Shown: piece by piece, positions 45,945 to 57,428 of the stretch
Numbering within the stretch: the stretch's first letter is position 1
How the letters are laid out: each line of letters begins with the position of its first letter
From: Antitrichia curtipendula
Lineage: Eukaryota > Streptophyta > Bryopsida > Hypnales > Leucodontaceae
DNA: 64,000 nucleotides
Reading direction: 5' to 3'
NCBI GenBank assembly: GCA_951230915.1
Contig: OX579634.1
Coordinates: 12,798,725-12,862,724, forward strand
Made by a program: the position numbers and the translations under genes
The notes under the pieces: generated by a model
The model's input: only the letters and a program-made list of their open reading frames with translations
Told to the model about the DNA's origin: nothing
The model's database searches: none

Positions 45945-48900
45945 ATGGTCCTCAATGTGAGCGAGGTTAGCGGTAGCCTGGATAGATACCACGGTGATTT
46001 TGAAGGTTCGGAAGGATTGCTACGAGCAAGCATTTCCAATTTAGGGGAGAGCTTCGTTGGAGGTATGGCGGTACGACCCAAGCGTTCTGAGTCGGCATCC
46101 TCTTCTTGCGGGTCCACATCTTTGCATCCCCATCAAATGTCTTCTATAATCTCCACGTCCCCTTCAAAATCATCGGTTCTGAATTCGAGCTCAAAGCCAA
46201 TTCCCATAGCCCTGCCGAAGAAGCACAACCCGTACTCCGATAAGGGTCAATTTCATACATGGATCGATGCAATGAGGGCTCAGTCGCCCCCTCATACTCA
46301 TTCGCTTCACGGAGATACTCCTGAAGCTTACGATTTGGAAGCTGCTCATTATAAATCCTGGCTTGTAAGCACCTTCGCGCTTAATTGCCGTCATAGCTAT
46401 TTTCTTGTCTAGGAGCGCTGATTTGGGTTGACAAATTGTTGACTTGGCCTTTTGGTTTTGTCCCTTCGAGATGCTTTACTTTTCTCGTCTAACCTATTTG
46501 CTCCCGCTTATGAATGTTGAATAGCATATCTCCCGAAGCTAATGGGTGCTTCAATTGATATCTTCTACCGCAGGATCGACATCCCTCGGCTCTGAACTCG
46601 GTGGACAGAGTGATGAAAAACTCTCAGAAGAAGCAGATTGTGGTTTTCCTCGACTATGACGGAACTCTTTCCCCTATTGTGGAGGATCCTGAACGGGCGT
46701 ACATGTCGGCTGAGGTTAGTTCATCTTGGAAGTATTCTGGATGGGATTGGGAAAGAATTGACGCTGTGGCCCATTTAGTCAATCGCTTGTGCTTCTGAAA
46801 ATTCTCACGCTCGCACAAGGAATTATTAAGTAATGATGAGTAGACTAGAGGATAGAAGAGCACGTTTTCTGTTGAACAGAAGAGAACGTCACTAGATCAG
46901 TGATTTTAATATGACAATGTGATCGAATCTAAGTATTTGGTTGACATGGTCATTAGATGCGGGCGACTGTGAAGGAAGTGGCTTCTTGTTTCCCAACTGC
47001 AGTGATCAGTGGGAGATCTCGTCCTAAGGTATTTATGCCATTTTTTCTGTGTTCTGCCTCTCCTGTTGTACTACACGCTCGTGTAAGAGCATGGACGTGA
47101 TTTTTTCACATGCGTGTTACTTTGTTGTATGTAGTTATTAAGGTATCATGAAAGGATTCGCAGGGTTGAGTTATATTGGATCTGAGGAGTAATGCTCCCG
47201 ACAATGACGACTAACAATTCCTTTGTATCTGGAGCAGGTGTATGAGTTTGTGCAATTAGCTGAACTTTATTATGCTGGAAGTCACGGGATGGATATAATG
47301 GGACCTGCAAAGAGCTCCGATGGTTTCCGAGTGAAGGGAACCAAATGCAGAGATAAGAAGGTACTTCTACTTCTTTATGACGTTGAACCTGGCCTCGTTC
47401 TGAGAAACTCAGCGATGTCTCATCAATAATTTTATTTGCAAGGTTTTAGATTTTCAATTTGAGAATTTTACATTCTCCACCTCTAACTTTATTTCCCGTT
47501 TTCTGCAGGGAAATGATGTTGTTTTATTCCAGCCGGCTAGCGAATATCTGCCCTTGATCAACAAGGTATTTTTGATGCTCCTGTTTGAGAACCTCTGTAT
47601 TTTAAAATGGTTACCATCTGTAGATGAATCTTCTACACTTAAAAGACAATTATTGAATTTTTATTTATTACAGCTGTCATGTGTTCTACGGAGGCTGAAC
47701 TTACTTTTTGGGACGTTTCTTCAGGTAACTACTGCATTGCTTGAAAGTACGAAAGTGATCAAGGGTGCTAAGGTGGAGAACAACAAATTTTGTGTGTCAG
47801 TCCACTTCCGGAGAGTGAAAGAGGAGGTATGTCGGAGTGTTTGACATCCAGTATTATATCGTTGTTGAATTTCATGAATGTAATCTCTTAGTTGTGCTAT
47901 TGCATCGGTGATAATTGGAATATGTGAAGCTCTGACCCAGCGAATCGTACTCGTAAATTTATTCTCAATTTGGAGGATGATGTTTTGATTGTGGTGCAGC
48001 TTTGGGAGGCGCTTGCAGAGCGTGTGGGAAATGTTTTAAAAGATTATCCGACTTTAAGCTTGACGCACGGTAGAAAGGTAGGTACTTTTGCTCTTTGTAT
48101 TATTGGTACATGCAGTTCTGGAATTTTAGCATTTATGTTTGTTGAACTTACTCATTTTTTCCACTAAGACATCTCCTGTTTCTTCAACAGGTTTTGGAGG
48201 TTCGTCCATCCATTGCGTGGGACAAGGGCAGAGCTGTCGACTTTCTTCTCAAGTCTCTGGGTGAGGACCCGTATTAATTTTTACGATAGCAGTTTGCATC
48301 TCGTTTTGGCCGAATTATGATGCTGCGTGCAATAGAGATCCTTTCTGATTCGTCTCTTCAATTTTCAGGTTTCAAAGACACGAGCGATGTGATTCCTCTG
48401 TATCTTGGAGATGACAAGACTGACGAGGATGCTTTCAAGGTAGGCGTCATCTCGTCTTCTACTCTTTTTAAACCGTTAAATGGTCCTCATCTGAAAGTCT
48501 TACTGGTGGAAGTTTTAGGATCCGGGAGTTAAAGATAGCTTGTATTGTTCTTATCTTGAAATTAGATTATCAATGAGTATTTTACATCATCTTTATTATA
48601 AGATCACAAAGGTATTCTAAAGGCATATTGCCATTTTCACTCTTGACACTTCTTAATGACTTCGTTTGTCAGATGGTCAATGAAACGAAGCACGGTTGCA
48701 GTATTCTGGTATCTTCTGTTCCGAAACGAACTGCAGCAAAGTTCTCCCTTCAGGACCCATCCGAGGTATTTGTTGTCTCTGAGCCAATGAAATCATTCGA
48801 TTTCTCTTTACGAAACCGCATTAAGACAAGTGGCTTATGGTACGAACTTTATGCTGCGACTTTGCAGGTTATGGAGTTTTTGCGCAGGCTCGTGCACTGG

Positions 48901-48960
48901 AAGCAGTGGGGATTTGAAGACCGAAGCAGCGTGCCCGTGGGTGTGCCTTCCATACCATAA
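45945..48960 (+). CDS. Trehalose-6-phosphate phosphatase (11 coding exons, 439 aa)
   Basis: Hydrolyses trehalose 6-phosphate to trehalose and phosphate, which sets the level of this sugar signal. Coding exons by splice sites and frame: 45945-46364, 46574-46714, 46957-47028, 47238-47360, 47509-47565, 47725-47826, 48000-48077, 48191-48260, 48369-48439, 48673-48765, 48868-48960. All introns are GT-AG, 102-242 bp. The start is the ATG in gcgaccATGG. HAD motif I is [10 protein letters not shown] (Asp167 nucleophile, Asp169). Motif II is ISGRS (Ser205). [13 protein letters not shown] is the cap/substrate segment, residues 222-234. HFRRV is at 298-302. WDKG supplies Lys343, and [11 protein letters not shown] supplies Asp369/370. 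[13 protein letters not shown] closes the domain. The Ser-rich N-terminus of about 140 residues in exon 1 is typical of plant isoforms but long. No frameshift or lost catalytic residue is seen. Paralog identity cannot be decided. Confidence 0.96.
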
Positions 48961-50490
48961 GTCCATCAAATGTTCCCGGCCAAACTTTGCTTTCTTCCCC
49001 CCCGTGTATACAGCCACCTATTATGGTCACAATGACCTTGAAATGCTCCCACTTAGTCGCAAAGTCTATCTGTAAAAATATCACGCCCGTTCAACCCAGC
49101 GTTAATCGAGCTCGTGGTTCTAAACCCTGTACTCCACTATCACCGATTATCACCCGAATTGAAGCCTCAGCAATCCAGGTTCCAAACGATGCAGAATTCA
49201 ACACCGTTCGAGGCATAGGACAAGAAACTCCGGGGGTTGACACAGCAGTGACACATAATTAAAATTGGCGGAAATGAGTGGGAGCGGAAGTGGCAGGCAA
49301 GTTTCTGTAACATTAATCGGACGGATCATTATGCTGGAGAGGATCAAACCGAGGAAGATTGATTCAGATCAAGCAAAAAACATATATAAATATATATGAA
49401 GAAGTATATCCATATATCTGACGATCTGGAGGGGAGTCGTCACGAATATTATTCTTAGCCCAACATTGAGGCTTAAATTTGCTTTGACATATTATTTTGT
49501 CGCAAATGTGACGGTAACTGAAGTATCCGTATTAGAGGTCTCTGCATTCAAGCGAGACGTTTTGGGAGAGTCCTTATATCTATAAGATATATATCTGGCC
49601 TTTTGTGCAATTTTTGCCGCCCACTGACCACTCTTCTCCTCCTTACCTATAGGCTCTCGAACGCTAGTTTCCGAGTATGATCATATTCCCGAAGTCTTTT
49701 TGCTTAATTCTTTCGAGACCGCCCTTCCTTCCTTTAGCTCCAAGTACATTACCTGTTAATGATCTCCGTTTATGTGAAATATCAGCATATTTGACATTGA
49801 GAGTAGATGCTTGAAGGGAACAGGAAACTGTTGTAAAGCCTCGCCTTGACTATCAATTAAATAAGTGCATCAAATGCTCTTGGTCAATTGAGGACAAGCT
49901 CTACGGGGAGTTTTCTCTTGCTTTGAGCTCACAGTTGGTTTTGGTTTTAGCACCATATTTTGAGTCCTCGTTCCGTGCTCAACTTCTCCCCTTATGGTTG
50001 TGTAACGCTCATGTACAGTACATTCACTTTCTGTCTGGTCAAAATCATTGGAGCAGTGACATGCCTTGGTGTTTTTTACATATTTTGTGGACTTGAGATG
50101 GATGGTGATGGAAGCAGCACTACTTTGTTCTCTTTAGTGCATGTTACTAAATCAGCTTGCATAACTTTTTACAAGGAATAATTTAAACCATGATGTGTGT
50201 GAATACTCCTTCAACATGTGTAGCGATAGCACATGTAAGGCAGCCAACTCATTTCTGACCACTTAAAGCGATTACACGTATCTGGAGCACGGTTTTCTTG
50301 AGTGGGAAATTTTTTCCACGTACAGAAATAGAGTTTGAAAGTATTCTATAAATTTTCAGATTTTTTTTGTCAAAACATAATTACTATTAATTTTTTAGCT
50401 GAAGATTCATACTTGTCATATAGGTCTTCCTATTTCCGACCAAGGGCTAGTTGGAAAACTGACTAAGGGTTGGTTGCAACATTGAGAGAC
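48961..50490. other. 3' flank of the phosphatase gene
   Basis: The first few hundred bases remain fairly GC-balanced and are likely 3' UTR. No single clear polyadenylation signal stands out (aataaa-like attaaataag at about 49855). The open frames at 48830-49262 overlap the last exon in other phases. Nothing else recognised. Confidence 0.4.
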
Positions 50491-50495
50491 TTGTA

Positions 50496-50995
50496 GCCAA
50501 TCACAATGCACCACAACTGCATTGGGAACTGCACTATAACTGATTATTATTCATCTTTACTTGCACAGAAAGAGAGTACCCTATACTATCAAAATGGAAG
50601 GGAGGGAGGGGGCAATCAGGAGTGGGGTGGCTTCCATATATACATAAGCCCAAGCAAGATTGCCCCCGTCATTGCCCCAACCAAAGGTAAATGTAAAAAA
50701 ATGTCCCTTTTTGTGCTATGTATTCTTGTATTTCTTCCACCGCTTCTATAGAACTTGGGGCCAATCACAATGCACCACAACTACATTGGAAATTGCACCA
50801 TAACTGATTACTATTCATCTTTACCTGCATGGAAAGAGAGCACCCTACACTATCAAAATGGAGGGAGGGGGGGGGGAGCAATCAGGAGTGGGGTGGCTTC
50901 CATATATACATAAGCCTAGGGTAAATGTAAAAAAATGTCCCTTTTTGTGCCATGTATTCTTGTATTTCTTCCACCGCTTCTATAGAACTTGGGGC
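50496..50995. repeat. Tandem duplication, two units of about 264 and 236 bp
   Basis: Unit 1 starts gccaatcacaatgcaccacaactgc (50496) and unit 2 starts at 50760 with the same phrase. Both contain a cagaaagagag/ggaaagagag block, a G-rich ggagggagggggg run, caggagtggggtggcttccatatatacataagcc, and aaaaaaatgtccctttttgtg. Unit 2 lacks about 35 bases between taagcc and ggtaaatg. Confidence 0.9.
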
Positions 50996-51113
50996 CTTTG
51001 ATTGCAAATATGAATTAAAAATTTCCAAATTTTATCATATGTTGCAAATAAAAAAATTCCAATATTTTCCGTAGGGATAAATTGCAGGGCAATGAGGGGG
51101 TCAATTCACCCTG
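50918..51113 (-). mobile_element. GGGTGAATT-family copy, reverse orientation
   Basis: gggtaaatgtaaa...ttttgtgccatg, ggggcctttgattgcaaatatgaatt, and the end GGGCAATGAGGGGGTCAATTCACCC match the reverse complement of the 7957 copy. Its 5' part is included in the tandem duplication. Confidence 0.5.
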
Positions 51114-51523
51114 GCCCCCATATAATGGGTAAAAATATTCTTCCCTTGTCCTCCGTAAAAAATTATGGCCTTATGTAAGTTCATTTGATAACACACACTA
51201 ATACGACAAATCAGTCTAGCTCAAAAAGCTGTACAACATATACAGGAGATCCTAGTTCCAATTTCGTGGCCACCCTTGTGTGGCTTGTGAAAATCTCCCA
51301 AATCCATGGATCATTGACCTTGCGTGCAAGAGCAAATTCAAGGAGCTGGTTTCACTCACTCGTGGCGTGAAATTGGACACTTTGAGTTGTACGGTAGCAC
51401 ACAGTGTACTTTCTGCTTCACTTTGTCAATGACAGGCTGATTGACTAGATGGCACTAAGCTTACTACGGTCGTGAAGACGGCATTTGCCATTTGAACACA
51501 GGATGAATGTAGGATTTTCATGA
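51114..51523. other. Intergenic, nothing recognised
   Basis: A 61-codon frame at 51185-51370 lacks any domain. Confidence 0.35.
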
Positions 51524-52135
51524 ATAAGGTAGTCTGCTCCTTAACTTACGATTGCATTTTGGGTGGGGGAGGGAGATGAAATCCTCAAAACAACTTCCCG
51601 TAAATTTTCGTAGGAAGAAAAATGGAATTTGCATCCAACCCAAGTTGTTTCATATTTTTTGGACCCCTGTGGAATTAGTTACAAATTTTTGAAGTTGAGA
51701 AGCAGTGGTTACTGAAAGCGACCACCTTTTGAAATGTGCACTCTTGGTACATTGAAGAAAGCAAAATGTACCTCTATATTAGCGGTTGCTTTCAGAGCAG
51801 GGTTGCTTTTACAGCACCCCACCTTAGGGTAAGAGGTCCATAAAGTGACCATCTAAGAGTTGAAACCTGAATTTGGGGAAGTGAAACTTCTTGAAATATT
51901 TTTTCAATAAATTTTTCTTGAAAGAAAAGTGGAATTGGCATCTAACCCAAGTCGTTTCATAATTTTTTTGGAGCTTTGTGAAATTAGTTATGAATTTTTG
52001 AAGTTGAAATGTCATAGGGTTCTAAAATTGCCCACCTCCTCAAATGTACAGTGTTTATACATTGCTGGTACAATAAACGTGTACAAATAGCTTGCATTTG
52101 AGGAAGTGGGCGATTTTAGAGCCCCGAGCACATTT
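51524..52135. mobile_element. Two adjacent copies related to the 510-812 element
   Basis: Both carry, in reverse orientation, gaa.gaaaa.tggaattggcatc.aacccaagt.gtttcata and gttatgaatttttgaagttga as in 510-812. The first ends gggttgcttttacagcaccccACCTTA (about 51828). The second contains a hairpin with arms 52017-52046 and 52095-52125 (tctaaaattgcccacctcctcaaatg and its partner). Confidence 0.55.
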
Positions 52136-52155
52136 AGAACATGCTACCATATTAG

Positions 52156-53091
52156 TTAATCCCTAAAAGACCGTTGTCCCTTCGGGGGACACATGGGATT
52201 TTGGGCAGGTACTTACGGGATGAATTTTTGTTGTGATATTTTGAAACTTTTTTTGAAGATAGAAAAAACAATAAGCTTTGTGGGAATATAATTTTTTCAC
52301 AATCAGTGCCCGGGAACAACAGTTATGACCAAATAAGCTCAAAACAGGGGACGGGGGGCAGCCTGGGCAACAAAAAAAATTTCAAAAATTTTAATTTAAA
52401 ATTTTTTTTTTTTTTCTCATAGAATATGTTTTTTTTCTATCTGGAAAGCTTTGATTCATTTCATTTGGATTTGTTATGAGAAAGTTATGGACATTCTTGT
52501 TTTTCGGGCAATTAGAGCATCTTCTTGAAAAAAATAACTTCTAAGATTCATTTCTGAAAGCAATTTTTCAAATTTTTCAAATTTTTCAGTTTTGCATGGC
52601 TTGGTTTACTTGCTAGAACAATCTCACCATTGGGGTTAGTGCATTTGAATTCCATCTAAAATATATGAATATTTTAGATTTTCCTTCTATCTTGTACCTA
52701 CTTCTACTTAATCATTTTTTTAAGAATGATAATTAAGTTTTTTTGAGCTTTTTTTTTCCCTAAACTCTCAACTCAATTCTCTACTATAAAGATTTAAAGC
52801 TCAAAATGCTGTAGTGCAAAAAATTTAAGTTAAAAATGTTTGAAGTCAAAAAGTCTAGTCCCGCAATATGCTGAAAAACTTGTTTTTATTCACTTTAAAT
52901 GCAGATATCTTGCAATTTGTGCGGTCAAAAATTCTGAAAAAAATTCCACACATTCTTATATTAGTTAAGTGTAAGATCCTATGGTTAGATGTGGAAAAAA
53001 AATATTTATCAATTTTTTTTACTCTTTGCTATAGAAATGACAATTTTGAGTGTTTTTTGGCAGAAAAAAGGCCTTGGGCCTTAGGGGTTAA
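52156..53091 (+). mobile_element. Complete TTAA-flanked piggyBac-like MITE (subfamily 1, 936 bp)
   Basis: TTAA (52156-52159) plus TCCCTAAAAGACCGTTGTCCC and the hairpin GTCCCTTCGGGGGAC near the left end. Right end GGCCTTGGGCCTTAGGGG plus TTAA (53088-53091). It is the clearest reference copy for the subfamily: gatttatgaga-type central blocks, gctttgattcatttcatttgga near 52446, ctttaaatgcagatatcttgcaatttg near 52893. No transposase domain is present. Confidence 0.8.
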
Positions 53092-55709
53092 TATCTGCAC
53101 GTTTTGGCGTGAAGCTTTTTGATAATTAGGATGGTAATCTGGAAATGGCATGGAGGGCTTTTACCAGCACAAATGGATGGGTCTGGTCAAATCGAATAAG
53201 AGGCTCACCTCCCATAGTTCAGTGGAAAAAAATTGAGTGCATGCTTATCATCACAAAGTCCCAGCTCATTAAATTTATTGTAAAAGTCTTTACTAAATGT
53301 TGTCCTTCATCTAAAAAAAAAAAATTCAATTGTTTTTCTAAATTGCATAAAACTTTGAATCAACTTATTTTATTTTTTGAAATGACAACAAGGCATGATT
53401 GTATGCATGGATTGTTCCAAAGTTCAAAATAAAGAAAAGACATCAATGTAATTAGATTGCATGTAATCATGGCTCTTTGTTATTCCCAAAGAATAATGAT
53501 TTGATTCATAATTCCAATTGAAAGAGATTTAGAATTTTTTTTGCAAAATAGAATGTTTGCAAGAAACACTGGTACTTAATTTTGTCACATGGAGCGTGAT
53601 GGAATTGTCTTCCGCTATTACTTTTGAAGCATGAACCCGATGAACTTGAATTTTTATTTATTGGAGATGGATGTCTTGATTGTCATCGTGTTCCTTATTT
53701 TGTATTTAAAAGTCAATTTTGCTAATTTATCACACTTTCGGGTTTTATGAATTTTTGAGTACTATTGCTTATCCATAATTAATGATCTAGAGCTGAAATG
53801 GTTGTGATCTATTCCTACACTAGGTGGGTATGTTCCGCATTAAGAATATCAAAGAATTCATTATTTTATAGCCTCCATGTTTGTACAAATAGGGCTCCCT
53901 TGTGTAAGCACTTTTAAACATTGAAGATTGTTTTGACTACATTCTTTGGGTGAAATTTGATTGCCATCAAGTCCTCAAAAATGGCCAATTTTTAGTTTTT
54001 TCCACCATGGTAGATTTATTGTAAATTAAAATCTTGATATACTCCTTTTTGTGAATAAATAGGACATAGTCTTGGATATAGTATTGTGGGTACAACTAAG
54101 TACTTTGTTGTACTAAAAAAAAGACACTTATCAATAGTACAACAAATCGGCAATATGGTCAACAAGCCAAAATTGACTGTAGAGCTTTCCCTTCTAGTAC
54201 TCATAATACTCAGCATCAGGACCTTAGACTTTTGCCAAAGTGGAACAAAATCAAGCAATCATTTGTATAATCACCCAAGAGAATAAAATTGAAGGCACTA
54301 GAAGAAAGTGAATCTTTTGCAACTACAATAACAATTGTTTTTTAGTTGGATGGGACATTTGCAACTAGTATAAATTTGGGGATTCAAAGTCATTGTGAAC
54401 AAGTTGTTCTTGGAAATGTAGTTGTAAAGGACAATGGGGTTGTTTCTCATCTGATAGTCTAGTTAGAACTTTGTTGATGTACTCTTCTTATGTAGTTGCC
54501 AATGTGGCATTTACTACCACATGAAGTTAGCCACTTATGCACATTGTTGTGCGACTAGATTGCTACTACAAGAACTCATAAAAGTCATATTGCATGACTA
54601 GGTAGCCACTAATCCCACTATTGCAACTCATGCAAAGTTGTATGTGACAAACTTTTATTCATTACTTGAAAAGCTAAATTACTATTGCTCAAATCTACTA
54701 TGACCACCAACCTATCTCTACTACCACCATAAACTACCATGGAGCCCACTACTTACACCACCCGATTTTGAACCAAAGATATTATGCTTGTCATCCACAT
54801 GCCCTAAACAATTTGCCACTTGTAGTCTTATATGTTCAAGGAATATATACTTATTGTTTTTTATTAACGCCATCATCCAAAATTTGGACATTTTGGAAAT
54901 TATAATAAACTTTGACGTCTATTTTCTCCCTCATACAATGCCCATTTTCAATAATGATAAAATATTGAAATTTTGCATATTAGAGTCAATTCAATGACAC
55001 TAGCATGCGAGCCTGGAGCGGTGAGCTTGTGAGTTGTGAACATAGAGATTGTGAGCCTAGAGCCCCCCCAAATAAAAATTCCAAAACAAATTCTAATTTT
55101 TTTTCTAAAAATAAAAAAACATTACTATCTATAGTAAGTTTTTGGACCTATAACCGCTACCCCTATGACCGTGGATTTTGTTCATTTTGGGGAGAGGTTG
55201 CCAATCACTAATTCTAATGGGAAAAGACCTTCAAACTCCAATGCATAGTTGAGCACTGAGTTCACCCACTACAATTCTATTTTTACACAATTACAGATAT
55301 TTTATAGAATACAATATAATCAAATGAATAAATAATACTTACAAAAAAAAAGCAAGTATTACCTAGTCTCCAGTATAGCTCTCTTAATCAACTCTTAACA
55401 ATAAGCTTAGTGTAGAAATTGCACCCATCGGCATAATTTGAGGCCTCATGGGATTCAAACCCGACACATTAGATTATAATCTCATGGACTTCTCACAAAT
55501 ATACTTCAACCTAAAAGAGAGACCACTTCTAGGGGAAAAAAATATAAAATACGGAAGACGTCCTTTAAAAGAATGGAAAAAAAGAATAAATAAAGAATGA
55601 AAATAAATAAATAAAAAATTGAAAAAAAAAATGGAAAGTGAAGGAAGAAACAGAAAAATAAAATTGAAACTGAAAAATATGATTGCATATTTTTATATGC
55701 ATTATTGGA
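53092..55709. other. AT-rich intergenic sequence, no gene recognised
   Basis: Short frames (53145-53432, 54016-54286, 54788-55211) lack domains and several overlap on both strands. A box-B-like ggtttgaatcc occurs on the minus strand near 55452-55462, without a full tRNA. CACTAGAAGAAAG at 54297 resembles the terminus of the 61671 palindrome but has no partner. Confidence 0.4.
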
Positions 55710-55988
55710 TTAACCCCTAAAGGACCAAATGGCATTTTTTGGGCAACATAGTAATTTTAGGCAGCTGACCTCAAACGGGATTTTTATTTTTCTTCTTTGG
55801 AATTATCACAAAACATTTTTCCAAAGAGTAGCTTTAAGGCCCAACAATTTCAAAACTTTTGAATACATGGTTAAAAAATTATTGTATGATATGTAGTTTT
55901 CATTGCTCAACGAGCAACTGGGGCAACAAAGGAATTTTTTTTTAAAATCACTCTTTTGAGAAATAAAAATTTGAAATTGGTTTTCTAG

Positions 55989-56035
<47 letters not shown>

Positions 56036-56692
56036 AGAGCTATAAATAATTCCATTTTGATTTATGAGATGAAATTTATGAGGAGTTTTAGTTGTGCGTA
56101 GTTTGTGAGTAGTTACAGATTTGTACTCTAAAATAAACTTTGAAGTCCTTTATTTAACTCAATTTTCAATATTTTTGGAAAAAAATAAAAAAAATAAAGT
56201 GCAGATTGTTTACTATAACATTACAACCATTGAAATTGTCATTTTTTAATTCTATAAATAAACTGTTAATAATTTAGTAATCTGAATCATTCTCTATTTT
56301 TTTCTACTTACTATTTTTTTCCTGTATGCTGTACAATTCCAATTGTTCTAAAAAATTTCAAGCATGTAGCCAACTTACCTTGTAGAATGAATCCAAAGAA
56401 TTTCAAATATTTTGGACATTTTTTTATAATGATCTTACCTTGTGAAGTGCAGCTACCCGGATATTTGCAGAGCCAAAGAAGGATTTTTTTCACTTCAAAC
56501 ACTAATAACTTGCAATCTACACTATGGAATTTTTTAAAAAATTCCACATATTTTCACACTAGCTTAATGCAAGATCCTATGGCTATGTGTGTCCACAAAT
56601 ATTTTTAAAAATAATTATTTGATACTTGTACTAGAAATGGCAGTTTTGGAGCGATTTTGGTGAAAACATAGTAAAAAATCTTTAGGGGTTAA
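55710..56692 (+). mobile_element. Complete TTAA-flanked piggyBac-like MITE (subfamily 2, 983 bp)
   Basis: TTAA (55710-55713) plus CCCCTAAAGGACCAAATGGC at the left; CTTTAGGGG plus TTAA (56689-56692) at the right. It is the full-length reference for the 1-323, 1660, 16868 and 29460 copies. A (TA)n tract of about 40 bases (55995-56032) sits inside. The 3' half shares blocks with subfamily 1 (cttgcaatct, tccacatattttca, gcaagatcctatggct). Confidence 0.8.
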
Positions 56693-57420
56693 GGTTTACA
56701 ATTTTAGTTCTTGCCCATTCATACCTTCTTACTTCAAAACATTTCACTAACAAGTTCAACTCATATACTTTATGAATACATAAACATTTTCCATTCCATA
56801 AATTTCAAATCATTTCAATCAAGTAAACGTAAATGAATACAATACAAATGAAATACATAGAAGAATGTGGCCAAGCCTATTCTAAAATAGTGATGATTCT
56901 TGCTTAAACTAAAAAAATTTTGAACTTGTTGAAGCTTTAACTTGATGCATGAATGAATTTGTTATCATGAATGTCCATCTTGCAAAAATAATAGTACAAA
57001 TAGAATAAGTACTTGTAATTCACAAATTGTTGATGACCTCCAACAGTGGAAACAACCATGTTCACAAAGTTTGGGCATGAGTACATGGAAAACATACTCA
57101 TTGTAATTTGATACACACTTTTGTTATGGCCTGCCCCGGTTTCTAGCAACACAATTGCACATAGCCCCCCAAAAAAAACAAGGTCATTTGCACAATTTGT
57201 CCTCTAATGTTGCTTGCACTCTTCCACTTGTTCCAATGTTTTTCTATTGGGGCATTTGCAAATTGACTTATAGTTTAGTTGTTCCTCACCGTTGGATATA
57301 CATCTAGATTTTATGGTGGCGGATGATCATACAAAATCTTTGACATATTGAAGAGGTGACATGGTGATAATGTAGGGCACTTTTGGAAACAAAAACCCAC
57401 ATGTTGTAATAGTAGAGTCT
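56693..57420. other. AT-rich intergenic sequence, nothing recognised
   Basis: Short minus-strand frame 56937-57152 without domains. Confidence 0.4.
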
Positions 57421-57428
57421 CCTCCCGA

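Noticed and set aside
46191..46863. Minus-strand frames opposite the first phosphatase exons
   Set aside because: Shadows of the real exons; the plus-strand splice sites and HAD motifs fully explain the region.
54297..54312. CACTAGAAGAAAG resembling the palindrome terminus
   Set aside because: No inverted partner or duplication was found within about 1 kb, so a single short match is not enough.
55506..55688. 60-codon minus frame rich in Phe and Leu
   Set aside because: Antisense of an A-rich low-complexity tract.
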